From Acidobacteriaceae bacterium (lineage in GTDB: Bacteria; Acidobacteriota; Terriglobia; Terriglobales; Acidobacteriaceae), in contig JAOAPG010000149.1 of the NCBI GenBank assembly GCA_025462785.1, positions 1-37,520 on the forward strand: DNA of 37,520 nt. The letters run 5' to 3'. The position numbers and the translations under genes are program-made. Positions within the stretch are counted from its first letter, which is position 1. Each line of letters begins with the position of its first letter. The notes beneath the pieces were generated by a model, which worked only from the letters and a program-made list of their open reading frames with translations, was not told the origin of the DNA and did not search any database. Below are positions 15,941-24,551 of this stretch, in pieces.

Positions 15941-17032
15941 ATGTCCACAGCCAAAGTAGCCGGGGTTCTTTCTCAACACGTACTTTCTGACGAAAACGTT
16001 TTGAGCACCGCAGAACGGGACCTCATCTCACGTCTTATAGCCCGAGCCAGGATTTCTGCACAAACCAACGACCGTCCATTGCCTCAGTCAATTGCCCGGC
16101 TTGCGGGAGAGATCATTGCAGAGCGAATGTATAAGAATCTGGGTGCAGACATAGAACGCCTGCTACTGGAGCTCGACTCTGAATTCTCCGATCTAAGTAT
16201 TCCAATCCAAGTAGGTGCCGGTTCACCTCCTTCACCTTCTCCGATGCAAGTACCGCGCAATCCCGGCCCTACACCCCCAGCAATTAGCTCCGTCGTGCGT
16301 ATGGGACCGGGTTCACCTACCCCGACCCCACCCGTGCAAGTGCCGCGCACGCCTGGCCCGAATCCGGGCGCGTCGACTGCCATGAATTTCGAAGGAAGGA
16401 GGCCAAGCACAAGGGACCTCCCCGAGGTTTTAACCGCACAATGCGTCCTCTTTGAGGAATTTCTTGCACCGGAAGAGTTGAACAACTTGATGCAGGACAC
16501 TTTTCAACGGGAAATGGACTTTGAAATCAGCGAAGTTATTTCTCCCGGGCTCACGGCTGGAGCCGTCGATTTCGAGTGTAGGCGATCGCGCGTCCTTATG
16601 GACGCGGGCGCGCATCGCGATGTGATCCTCAATCGGATACAAAGCTGTTTAGCAAGGGTGGTGGAAAAGCTCGGGTTACAGCCGTTTTCTCCCACACACG
16701 CAGAAGTCCAGATTACCGCCAGTAATCACGGAGATTATTTCCGCTGCCATAGCGATAACGGTCATGAAAACCTCAACTCGCGAGAGCTTACCTTCGTCTA
16801 CTTCTTTCATAGGGAACCAAAGAGGTTTCAGGGGGGCGAATTGCGGCTATACGATTCGCGATGGGAGAACGGAGCTTACGTAGCCACCGAGAATTATCGT
16901 GCTATTATGCCTCGACAAAACCAGATCGTTCTGTTTCCCAGTTCATTGCTGCATGAGATTACACCGATAGATAGCTCTGCGAAGGCATTCGCGGACAGCC
17001 GCTTCACGGTGAACGGATGGCTTCATCGCTAG
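15941..17032 (+). CDS. 2OG-Fe(II) oxygenase with helical head and duplicated proline-rich linker
   Basis: The 363-residue protein has three parts. Residues 1-85 form a charged helical head with no family I recognise. Residues 91-144 hold two copies of a 24-residue proline-rich unit, 30 residues apart, each containing GSP, QVPR and PGP. Residues about 165-363 are a prolyl-hydroxylase-like double-stranded beta-helix: FEEFLAPEELNNL, iron ligands His270 and Asp272 in CHSDNGH, GGELRLYD, His338 in LLHEI and the 2OG-binding Arg354 in SRFTVNGWLHR. It should hydroxylate a peptide or small molecule using oxygen and 2-oxoglutarate; the substrate is unknown. AGGAGG precedes ATG 15941 by 10 nt. The stop overlaps the next gene by 16 nt. 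Confidence 0.82.
   Translation: MSTAKVAGVLSQHVLSDENVLSTAERDLISRLIARARISAQTNDRPLPQSIARLAGEIIAERMYKNLGADIERLLLELDSEFSDLSIPIQVGAGSPPSPSPMQVPRNPGPTPPAISSVVRMGPGSPTPTPPVQVPRTPGPNPGASTAMNFEGRRPSTRDLPEVLTAQCVLFEEFLAPEELNNLMQDTFQREMDFEISEVISPGLTAGAVDFECRRSRVLMDAGAHRDVILNRIQSCLARVVEKLGLQPFSPTHAEVQITASNHGDYFRCHSDNGHENLNSRELTFVYFFHREPKRFQGGELRLYDSRWENGAYVATENYRAIMPRQNQIVLFPSSLLHEITPIDSSAKAFADSRFTVNGWLHR
16211..16372 (+). repeat. Two 72-bp coding repeats (90-bp period) for proline-rich segments
   Basis: The units at 16211-16282 and 16301-16372 encode VGAGSPPSPSPMQVPRNPGP and MGPGSPTPTPPVQVPRTPGP, each followed by a short Pro-rich tail. The similarity is visible in DNA as well as protein, pointing to an internal duplication. 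Both units keep the QVPR core. They lie between the helical head and the catalytic domain of the oxygenase. Confidence 0.8.
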
Positions 17033-18042
17033 ATCTTGGAATTGGCTATGGGTCTGCCACAGATTTTATGGCGGACCACACTAACTTCCCCGAGCGGCTT
17101 TTTTATTGCCGCCTGGACGAACAGCCGGATCACCTCGTTCCGGAACGCTACCTCCAGGACGAGCCACGGGAGGATTCGGCTGAGCGTCCGCTCTTTGTAA
17201 ATCCTCAATTTCAGTTCGCTCGAAATGGATTGCCAGATTCGCTGCAGCACCTCGCTCCATCGTTGGACAATTTTGACCTTCGAGGAGACGTTATCTGGAT
17301 CAAAGCGATCGGCAGCCGGGCTGCCCTTCCCTTCTGGGTAGAACCTGAATTTATGTCAATAATGGCGGGAATGCGCCCGGGCAATCAAGCTCCAACCGCG
17401 CTCTCCCCCGAACGCAGGCGAGTCCTCGCGATGGCAGGGGTACTGGTTCCGCCCGATTACGACTCAGCGAGGCGAAGGCACTGGGAGACTGACATCGAGC
17501 TTTGTGCAACGAAATTCTCTCAGCGAAAATATGTCCCCATCGGTCGCCTTATCCATCCTTTTCACATCTCGGCCCTGCGTCGTTATTATCGACTACTGAT
17601 CCGTCGGGGCAGGCTGAAATTAGGAGACTCTCAAACAGCACGCCGATATGGCGCACAGAACGAAAGCGTGTCGCGGTTTTTTCATCAACAACTAACACCA
17701 ACCGTAAGCGCGATCGTCGGGCAGCCGGTGAAGCCGTCTTATACCTATCTCGGTTCTTACCAGAGCGGGGCCAACCTCGAGATTCATACTGACCGCGAAC
17801 AATGTGAATTCAGCATCACCTTTTGCTTAGATTTTTCCCCTGAACCGCGTCACGAAACGCCTTGGCCTATACATCTGCACACCAGCAAAGGAAAAGCGAC
17901 CGTCTTTCAGGGCCTCGGCGACTCGCTAATCTATTGTGGTGGAGAAATCCCGCACTCCCGAGACGTTTTGCCCCCAGGCTATACATCTACCTCGATTTTC
18001 TTCCACTATGTGCGAGAAAGCTTCCAAGGGAGACTGGACTAG
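17017..18042 (+). CDS. Second 2OG-Fe(II) oxygenase-like protein of the pair
   Basis: The 341-residue protein ends in a probable double-stranded beta-helix: YTYLGSYQSGANLEIHTDRE carries His257 and Asp259, FSITFCLDFSPEP and a GLGDSLIYCGGEIPHSRD strand carries His313, and the end reads STSIFFHYVRE. The HxD...H spacing fits a 2OG-Fe(II) enzyme, but the 2OG-binding Arg is uncertain (Arg315 is a candidate). Residues about 100-146 (LPFWVEPEF, then PERRRVLAMAGVLVPP) look like a small helical or winged-helix module. The N-terminal 100 residues are unrecognised. Translation is coupled to the upstream oxygenase through a 16-nt overlap; an internal ATG at 17068 is an alternative start. Confidence 0.68.
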   Translation: MASSLDLGIGYGSATDFMADHTNFPERLFYCRLDEQPDHLVPERYLQDEPREDSAERPLFVNPQFQFARNGLPDSLQHLAPSLDNFDLRGDVIWIKAIGSRAALPFWVEPEFMSIMAGMRPGNQAPTALSPERRRVLAMAGVLVPPDYDSARRRHWETDIELCATKFSQRKYVPIGRLIHPFHISALRRYYRLLIRRGRLKLGDSQTARRYGAQNESVSRFFHQQLTPTVSAIVGQPVKPSYTYLGSYQSGANLEIHTDREQCEFSITFCLDFSPEPRHETPWPIHLHTSKGKATVFQGLGDSLIYCGGEIPHSRDVLPPGYTSTSIFFHYVRESFQGRLD

Positions 18043-18083
18043 AGCGGGAGCCGGCTGAATTTGATTAACTAGTCAACCAACAT

Positions 18084-20642
18084 CTATTTCAATCCAGACG
18101 CGACATACAAAACCGAAAGCGTTTGGTAGTAGCTATAGGCAAACTGTGATCCATCCTGCGTACTGACTACAGGGCCAATCGAAACAACGCCGGCCCGGTC
18201 CGCAGGGACCAGCTCGCGCAGCAAGTCTTTCCTTCCAGTCGCAATCTCCAGCCGATAAATTTTGAGCGGAACTTCTCCGGATCTATAAATATAAACAGCT
18301 TTACTATCCGCGGACCAATCGGCGACAGAATAGCTCGTATCCACACCCGTTACCGTAACGCTCTGGCCACCATCGACCGGAAACAAAACAACTCCGTCTT
18401 TCCCTCGTGCCCCAGCAAGATACTTCCCGTCAGGGGATGGCATCATGGCCGAGATACCTTCCGGAGTTACCGCGCGCAGCGCGCCTCCAGAAATATCAGT
18501 AATGTAGCTGCGGATCGATTTGCCCGGCTCGCTTCCAACCACCACAACCCGCTTTCCGTCCGGCAAGAATCGCGCTGCCCCATTCAGCAGATGCTCGAGT
18601 CCCGGCAATGGCAATTCGCGGGGTTGCCCCGTCCCGACCGGGAACAAGGTCAGGTGCTCCAGTGTCCCCGTGAATACGGATGCGGCCCATTTGCCATCTG
18701 GAGACAATCCTCCTGCGGTACCCTCGCCAAGTCGTATCGGAGGTGAACCATCGGTTTTGCGGATACCCACGGCGTAATGCGGTCCAGTAGGCTGGCCACT
18801 CTCTTCAAACAAAACCCATCGCCCATCCTCCGAAACATCTTTCGCTTCCGTCCAGTCATACCAGGAAAGTTCTTGCGTCTGCCGCTTCTCTTTCCCGGAC
18901 CATTCCATTGCCAAGCGTTCATTATCAACAGTGAAGAGAACGCGTCCGTCCGCGGCAATATCCTGCAACGTGATTCCCCCCGGAACGCCCAGGACTTGTC
19001 GTCGCTTTCCCGAGGAGTTGACAGCCCACAACTCACGATCATTGCCGTTCTCGACAGCGGTGAACCACACCTCGTCTCCCTTAGGCGACCAGGCTAATCC
19101 ATCTTCTGAATCCCATCCGGACGACAGTGTCGTGCGATGGCCAGCCGTGTCTGTGATGCAAACTGAGCCGCGATCATCCGAGGCTTCAGGATGATCCATG
19201 TAAGCGATTCTGTCTCCTTGGGGAGAAATACGAATATGACTGATCGTTCCTGTCGTCTCGTAGAGCACGTTTCCAATTGGATATTCCAGGCGGATCCGGC
19301 CCGGAACATGGTGCACCACCGCCAGCTTTCCATCCGGACTCCAGTCTGCCCAACGCACGTCTTCGAGTATTTCGCGTGGAGCGCCACCTGCTACAGGTTC
19401 GCTGGCCAATGTTCCATTTACAAAATCCAAATGTCCGCCGTGCATCCCATTCACAGAAAGAGCCAATTCATTAGTGCGGGACAGGGCTAGCAAGTCTGCT
19501 GAGGATATTCCCAGCGGATGCGCGAGGGGAGCGTTGGCCAGGGTGGAGTAAATTTCGAGAGCCCGTCCATTCCAAGACGCGCCATAAATGATGCTGCCCC
19601 CATCTGGTGTAAAACGGGCCGAATAGATTGTGCCTCGCTGGAAAGTCAGGCGGCTGTACACCGGGGCCGAGGCAGATTTGAGACGCTCTCCCAGGAAAAA
19701 GCCGGCACACCCCAGGACCAACACCGCTGCAACCCACGGTAACGATTTTCGCCATGGCACTATCCCGCCGCGAAACGCAACTACAGGTTTGCTTGCCGTA
19801 ACATCCGACACAGTACTCAGCGCGAAAACTAATTCCCGGGCTGACTGAAAGCGTTCCTCTGGTTCTTTCTGAAGACAATGTTGAACAATGCGTTCGAAGG
19901 CGATCGGAATGCTCCGCCTGAGCAAAATCATTTGCTGCGGCTCTTCTCGCAGCACGGCCATCATTGTGTCGGCTTCCGTTTCGCCGGAAAAAGCTCGCCT
20001 GCCAGTTAACATTTCATACAGAATCACGCCGAGTCCAAAGATGTCGGTGCGGTGATCAACCGTTTTGCCGCGAAGCTGTTCCGGAGACATGTATGCGACC
20101 GTGCCCATAACCGAACCACTCTTCGTCTGGGTTGTCATACTGGCTGCCGACTGCTCTTGGTTTTTGTCGATTGTGGTTAATTTCGCAATGCCAAAATCCA
20201 GAATTTTTACGCGCCCGTCGTGGGTGACGAACAGGTTCTCCGGCTTCAGGTCACGGTGGATAATGCCCTTTTCGTGAGCTGCGACTAAACCACGTGCAAT
20301 TTGTGAGGAATAGTCAGTGACATGACGGATGGGTAACGCTCCAGTCATTAGTTTCTGCCGGAGCGTTTGGCCTTCGAGCAATTCCGAGACAATATAGGGC
20401 GCGCCGTTATGCAAACCGGTGTCAAAAATGGCCACAATGTTAGGGTGATTCAGGGCAGCGGCCGCGCGTGCCTCCTGCTCAAACCGGCGCAGGCGGTCTT
20501 TGTCATTAGCTAGAGAGGCTTTTAGAACTTTGATGGCTACTTCCCGGCCAAGGCGATCGTCGCTTGCGCGGTAGACTTCGCCCATCCCGCCAGCGCCGAT
20601 TTTTTCCAGTACTCGATAGTGCCCTAAAACTTCGCCAATCAT
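18084..20642 (-). CDS. Transmembrane Ser/Thr protein kinase with C-terminal TolB/PD40-type propeller
   Basis: The 852-residue protein is a PknB-like receptor kinase. The kinase domain (residues 9-270) has the Gly-rich loop GAGGMGEVY, Lys38 in VAIKVLK, catalytic HRDLKPEN (129-136), DFG at 149-151 and MSPEQLRG. A short linker leads to one membrane helix, WVAAVLVLGCAGFFLG, near residues 305-322. The rest (about 330-850) is a series of beta-propeller blades with recurring WSPDGK, LSPDGKW or PSPDGKYL motifs, expected in the periplasm. It probably senses a ligand or protein outside and phosphorylates cytoplasmic targets. ATG 20642 is placed eight residues before YRVLEKIG; a TTG at 20702 would add an atypical 20 residues. 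No operon partner is obvious. Confidence 0.9.
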   Translation of the reverse strand: MIGEVLGHYRVLEKIGAGGMGEVYRASDDRLGREVAIKVLKASLANDKDRLRRFEQEARAAAALNHPNIVAIFDTGLHNGAPYIVSELLEGQTLRQKLMTGALPIRHVTDYSSQIARGLVAAHEKGIIHRDLKPENLFVTHDGRVKILDFGIAKLTTIDKNQEQSAASMTTQTKSGSVMGTVAYMSPEQLRGKTVDHRTDIFGLGVILYEMLTGRRAFSGETEADTMMAVLREEPQQMILLRRSIPIAFERIVQHCLQKEPEERFQSARELVFALSTVSDVTASKPVVAFRGGIVPWRKSLPWVAAVLVLGCAGFFLGERLKSASAPVYSRLTFQRGTIYSARFTPDGGSIIYGASWNGRALEIYSTLANAPLAHPLGISSADLLALSRTNELALSVNGMHGGHLDFVNGTLASEPVAGGAPREILEDVRWADWSPDGKLAVVHHVPGRIRLEYPIGNVLYETTGTISHIRISPQGDRIAYMDHPEASDDRGSVCITDTAGHRTTLSSGWDSEDGLAWSPKGDEVWFTAVENGNDRELWAVNSSGKRRQVLGVPGGITLQDIAADGRVLFTVDNERLAMEWSGKEKRQTQELSWYDWTEAKDVSEDGRWVLFEESGQPTGPHYAVGIRKTDGSPPIRLGEGTAGGLSPDGKWAASVFTGTLEHLTLFPVGTGQPRELPLPGLEHLLNGAARFLPDGKRVVVVGSEPGKSIRSYITDISGGALRAVTPEGISAMMPSPDGKYLAGARGKDGVVLFPVDGGQSVTVTGVDTSYSVADWSADSKAVYIYRSGEVPLKIYRLEIATGRKDLLRELVPADRAGVVSIGPVVSTQDGSQFAYSYYQTLSVLYVASGLK

Positions 20643-20979
20643 TGTGGGAGCAAGCAAGCCAGTAAGTGCGGATATGTTATGAGTGACACTCTGGCAAGTC
20701 AATTAATTTAACCATGGACGATTCCGCCGCAACGGGCTTCCCAGAAAGGATTACAAATAATTACAATCCAATGTGCGTTTAGAAATGGCTCCCGCGCAAG
20801 CTTAGCGGCGCACTTATGCGCTGCAGTCAGGTCCTACTAATGTTGCCGGTCATCAAATTCTCAACAGGTTGCTGAGTGACAGAACGCATCTCACTCTAAT
20901 AGCGAACATCCCAGAAAACGGAACTGCTATATTGCCTGTTACTCTACAACACTGGATGAAAGTTGGTTAGCGCCCACTA

Positions 20980-21555
20980 ATGCCTAATATTCGACTGCTC
21001 AGCCGTTTCTCCAAGAACATTTTTAAGTTGGTAATTTCGCTTGCTCCTGCGCTGTCCTGCTTGCCTGCATCAGCTCAGCACGCGCCCGAGCTGGAACTGT
21101 TTGGTGGCTACTCGTATTTGCGATTTGACAGCAAGCCATTGGGCTATCCGAGCAATTCCAATCTGAATGGATGGAATGGATCCCTGACGGCTCCCCATCT
21201 TTACCGCGAACTCGGTCTCGTGGTTGACGTTAGCGGTCACTACGGATCAGGTTTCAGGGAATACAACTTCATGGTGGGACCCCAAGTTACAACTGATTTC
21301 CGAGGTTACACGGTGTTTGGACGGTTCTTGTATGGCAGAGCAAGAGATCGCGTGGAAATCAATGGACAATCACCTGTTGGACTTTCCAGCCTAGGGCGTG
21401 CGATAGCGGTGGGTGGCGGCGTTGAGAAAAGCCTCTCCGCCAAGCTTTCATACCGAATCGTTCAGGTGGACTATATAAATGCGAGTACATTGGGACAAAC
21501 CCAAGGCAATATACGTGTCTCGACTGGCTTTGTATTTCGATTTGGCGGCAAATGA
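20980..21555 (+). CDS. Outer-membrane beta-barrel protein (OmpA/Opa-like)
   Basis: The 191-residue protein has a signal peptide (basic start, hydrophobic FKLVISLAPALSCLP, cleavage after ASA) and a mature part opening with ELELFGGYSYLRF. Alternating short amphipathic strands follow (LGLVVDVSGHYG, YNFMVGPQVT, YTVFGRFLYGRA, AIAVGGGVEKSL, LSYRIVQVDYI) and the chain ends in VSTGFVFRFGGK, where the terminal aromatic strand is usual for barrels. This fits a small eight-stranded outer-membrane barrel of the PF13505 type, common in these bacteria. Function unknown. A lipoprotein gene follows after 52 nt. Confidence 0.8.
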   Translation: MPNIRLLSRFSKNIFKLVISLAPALSCLPASAQHAPELELFGGYSYLRFDSKPLGYPSNSNLNGWNGSLTAPHLYRELGLVVDVSGHYGSGFREYNFMVGPQVTTDFRGYTVFGRFLYGRARDRVEINGQSPVGLSSLGRAIAVGGGVEKSLSAKLSYRIVQVDYINASTLGQTQGNIRVSTGFVFRFGGK

Positions 21556-21607
21556 GCGGCAAACTCTGCGGCGGACGAAATTCCTAAACTTTCTGAAGAG
21601 GTTTGAT

Positions 21608-22738
21608 ATGCAAGCCAAAGCTGTAGCCCTGTTTTCCGCGTGCTTAATGCTTGCGGGTCTTTCCGGATGCGGTTCGTCTTCATCCTCGTCCACCACAGCT
21701 CCAGCGGGTTCGCATCTTGCGTACGTTACCGCCGGGACAGGGATCTCGGCGTTTCGTGTTGATAATCGGTCTGGAAGTTTCACTTCTGTCGTAGGATCGC
21801 CATTTTCTTTCCCGATTTCACCCAGCTCGCCCAACAACTTCACCTCGCCTACGGCAGTGAATGTGCATCCCTCGAAAAAGTTCGCCTATGCCCTAAATCA
21901 GGCTCAGAATGACATTTCACTTTTCCAAATTGACAGCAATTCCGGAGCGCTCTCTGAAGTTCTTCCTCGCACCTCAACGGGTATTTCCCCTTCTTCCATG
22001 AGCATGACCGCCGGCGGCGACTTCCTGTTTGTGACGAATTTTTCGTCCGACACTATTTCCGTATTCTCGGTAAATTCCGGAAGCGGCGCCCTCACGGAAA
22101 TTTCCGGATCTCCTTTCGCCGCCAGCTTAAATCCAAGCAAAATCATGGTCTCCCCAAGCGGAAAATTCTTATACGTTCTGAATCCCAACCTTACTGCGAT
22201 CTCCGCTTACGCCATTGCCTCAGGTGCAGGTACGTTGACGCCAGTGTCTGGCTCTCCATTTGTTATCGGGGGTGCGCCTCGTTCATTCGCTATCGATCCT
22301 GCCGAGCACTTCATGTATGTAACTGATGTAAACGCCAACACTGTCTCGGCGTACAGCATAAATTCAAGTACTGGGGCACTTACGTTTGTCCAAAACTCCA
22401 CCATAGCGACAGGAACAACCCCTGTCCAAGTCCTTGTTCACTCCTCGGGAACCTTTTTGTACGTTGCCAATACTGCCTCCAGCAATATTTCGGAGTACAA
22501 GCTCGACTCGGCTACCGGCATACCCGCCGTGAACACGAATTCAGCCACAATTACGGGAGGCGCTGGCGCTTCCTTCATGTTGAACGATTCCACGTCAGGG
22601 AATTATGTTTTCGTAGGCAGCGGAAACACTGGGACAATCGGCGAATTCTCCGTGAATCTCACAACCGGTGTTTTGACCACCACCTCAAATGGCCCATCGA
22701 CAGGCGCGGGTTCAAACTCAATGTTTCTTACCAAGTAA
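21608..22738 (+). CDS. Lactonase-family beta-propeller lipoprotein
   Basis: The 376-residue protein begins with a lipoprotein signal, VALFSACLMLAGLSGCG, and a Ser-rich tether after the lipobox Cys. The rest is a seven-bladed type propeller with repeats of about 45 residues carrying SGALTEISGSPF, AGTLTPVSGSPF, TGALTFVQN and the strands KFAYALNQ, DFLFVTNFSS, KFLYVLNPN, HFMYVTDVN and TFLYVANTAS. These match the 6-phosphogluconolactonase/YncE-like group, although lipoprotein members are probably not metabolic lactonases and their role is unknown. ATG 21608 follows AGAGG; a longer frame from 21479 runs inside the barrel gene and is rejected as start. Confidence 0.88.
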   Translation: MQAKAVALFSACLMLAGLSGCGSSSSSSTTAPAGSHLAYVTAGTGISAFRVDNRSGSFTSVVGSPFSFPISPSSPNNFTSPTAVNVHPSKKFAYALNQAQNDISLFQIDSNSGALSEVLPRTSTGISPSSMSMTAGGDFLFVTNFSSDTISVFSVNSGSGALTEISGSPFAASLNPSKIMVSPSGKFLYVLNPNLTAISAYAIASGAGTLTPVSGSPFVIGGAPRSFAIDPAEHFMYVTDVNANTVSAYSINSSTGALTFVQNSTIATGTTPVQVLVHSSGTFLYVANTASSNISEYKLDSATGIPAVNTNSATITGGAGASFMLNDSTSGNYVFVGSGNTGTIGEFSVNLTTGVLTTTSNGPSTGAGSNSMFLTK

Positions 22739-22773
22739 ACTTGGGTCACTTAAGTTGAGCTATAACATTTCTC

Positions 22774-23781
22774 ATGGTCAATTTTGGCATCCTCGGTTTC
22801 GGACTGCATGCGGTCAAGCGACTCATGCCGGGCTTCGCGCTGGCTAAGAACTGCCGGGTGATGGGTCTCTCTCGGCGTGATATGGCGAAAGCGAAAGAGT
22901 CTGCGCGTCAATTCGACATTCCGCTAGCTTTTGATTCAGCGAAGGACTTATGCCGTTCACCCCAAGTTGACGCGATTTTCGTAACGACTCCAAACGCTTG
23001 CCACTTGCAAGACGTGCTTACGGCCATTGACTCGGGTAAACCTGTACTCTGCGAGAAGCCAATGGGAGTAAATGCCGACCAGTGTCGGCAGATGGTCGAG
23101 GCTGGTCGGAAAGCGAATGTGTTGCTAGGAATCGCGCAAATATTCCGTTTTGAAGAAAGCACAGCTCGACTTCGGGATCGCATCGCCGCAGGAGAAATCG
23201 GCAAACCCATATTCGCCCGTTCTGAATTTTCGTTTCCAGGAAAAGCGGATCACGCACGCAAGTGGCTGTACGATCCGAAGGTCGCGGGAGGAGGACCAAT
23301 AGCTGACGTCGGCGTGCACTCAATCGATGCCCTGCGTTTCATTCTGCAAGACGAGGTTCTACGGGTAAGCGCCAGGGCTATGTCGGATGACGTCTCCGGA
23401 GATCTTGAGGCTGCGGCAGTGCTGACTTTGGAATTTTCGCGAGGCACGATTGCGTCGGTCTTGGTTTCATTCCGCGCTGAATATCGCACACCGCTCGAAT
23501 TCGTGGGCGAAAGCGGAGTCCTGCGGGCCGACAATGGATTCAACGTCGAGAGGCCAATCAAGCTGGAACTGCGCCGAGGTTGGGATGTGGTCGAAACCGA
23601 GACAGTGTCGAATTCCTTAGCCTATGCGCGGCAAGTTGACTCTTTTGCGGCTGCAGTTGAAGGCAAAGAGAAGTTCCCTGTTCTCGGAGAAGAAGGCTGG
23701 CAAAATCAGGAGATTATCGATGCAGCCTACAAAAGCATTAAAAACCGCAAAGCAGAAGACGTTCCTAACGTATTCGCATGA
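22774..23781 (+). CDS. Gfo/Idh/MocA family oxidoreductase
   Basis: The 335-residue protein has an N-terminal NAD(P)-binding Rossmann fold (NFGILGFGLHAVKRLMPGF), the DAIFVTTPNACH segment and the family hallmark CEKPMG near residue 93, followed by the substrate domain with GGGPIADVGVHSIDALRF, in which Asp and His are the likely catalytic residues, and LVSFRAEYRTPLEFVGESG. Members oxidise or reduce sugars, inositols or related alcohols; the substrate cannot be told from sequence. It starts 35 nt after the propeller gene and may be cotranscribed with it. Confidence 0.88.
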   Translation: MVNFGILGFGLHAVKRLMPGFALAKNCRVMGLSRRDMAKAKESARQFDIPLAFDSAKDLCRSPQVDAIFVTTPNACHLQDVLTAIDSGKPVLCEKPMGVNADQCRQMVEAGRKANVLLGIAQIFRFEESTARLRDRIAAGEIGKPIFARSEFSFPGKADHARKWLYDPKVAGGGPIADVGVHSIDALRFILQDEVLRVSARAMSDDVSGDLEAAAVLTLEFSRGTIASVLVSFRAEYRTPLEFVGESGVLRADNGFNVERPIKLELRRGWDVVETETVSNSLAYARQVDSFAAAVEGKEKFPVLGEEGWQNQEIIDAAYKSIKNRKAEDVPNVFA

Positions 23782-23845
23782 GGAATGAAGCTGGCCACAG
23801 CAAGATGAAAATATTGGAACGTTTTAATCGCCGGAGTTTCGAAGA

Positions 23846-24403
23846 TTAGAAGTGCGCAGGCGCTCTGTCTCGGAGACTTCGCACCATCAGCCAAATCACA
23901 ATACCCAACATTCCCGCCCAACCTAGCAGTCTAACTACGGAAGCAATCGATGTGTCATATGGCAATACACCCAAACTGGAGAACATCGTATTCCAATCGT
24001 GCTCGGCAAAGTCGGGATCTCCAACCGTGACCAGCGGCAACGCCATAGCCCGCGCATCCGCCATGTATGTTGCGGTGTATAACCAGTTTTCGAAAAAGAA
24101 AAATGTACAGAATACAAATGCGGTGGTCTGGCGCTCCCTAAGGAAATAGGCTGCCAACAGTGCAGGCACCAGCCATTGCAGAATGGTCCCTCCCCAAAGT
24201 CCGAGCGTAGCCCCGAGCCAGCCGAATAGGAGATGACCACCTTCGTGCACAACCAAGTTCACAAAATCAATCAAAAGAAAATCGCCATGCTTCTGGAAGG
24301 CATACAGGAGAAAAGCTGCATAAAACGTGAGCCACGCGATAAGAGCTGGCATCGGAACGCGACGCCATGGCCGTTCAGCAAATGCCAGTAATTGCGTAGT
24401 CAT
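23846..24403 (-). CDS. Membrane protein with HEGGH zinc-protease-like motif
   Basis: The 185-residue protein is predicted to have about five membrane helices. A motif VVHEGGHLLFG (His53, Glu54, His57) lies at the start of the second or third helix and matches the HExxH metal site of intramembrane peptidases such as M50. Additional conserved-looking polar residues occur in FFENWLYTATYMADAR and GDPDFAEHDWN. The usual M50 PDZ domain and NPDG-type motif are not seen, so a protease assignment is tentative. The gene lies convergent with the oxidoreductase and divergent from the channel gene. Confidence 0.65.
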   Translation of the reverse strand: MTTQLLAFAERPWRRVPMPALIAWLTFYAAFLLYAFQKHGDFLLIDFVNLVVHEGGHLLFGWLGATLGLWGGTILQWLVPALLAAYFLRERQTTAFVFCTFFFFENWLYTATYMADARAMALPLVTVGDPDFAEHDWNTMFSSLGVLPYDTSIASVVRLLGWAGMLGIVIWLMVRSLRDRAPAHF

Positions 24404-24510
24404 AGATGGAGATTCTAGGTTCCTATTGGCATGGGAAGAAGATTACGCCAGTGCACCCGGAGGCTCCCGAGGCGATCGCTTTGCTGGACCTCCTACATGT
24501 GTTCTGACCG

Positions 24511-24516
24511 TATAAT
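24511..24516 (+). promoter_or_regulatory. Probable -10 element upstream of the MscS gene
   Basis: A perfect TATAAT lies 35 bp before the ATG of the channel gene, which would give a leader of about 29 nt. No good -35 is present at the usual distance (TTGCTG is 24 bp upstream, too far), so this is only a partial promoter match. Confidence 0.4.
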
Positions 24517-24551
24517 GATCCGCGGCAGGATTTGCCAACGCCGCGAGAATC

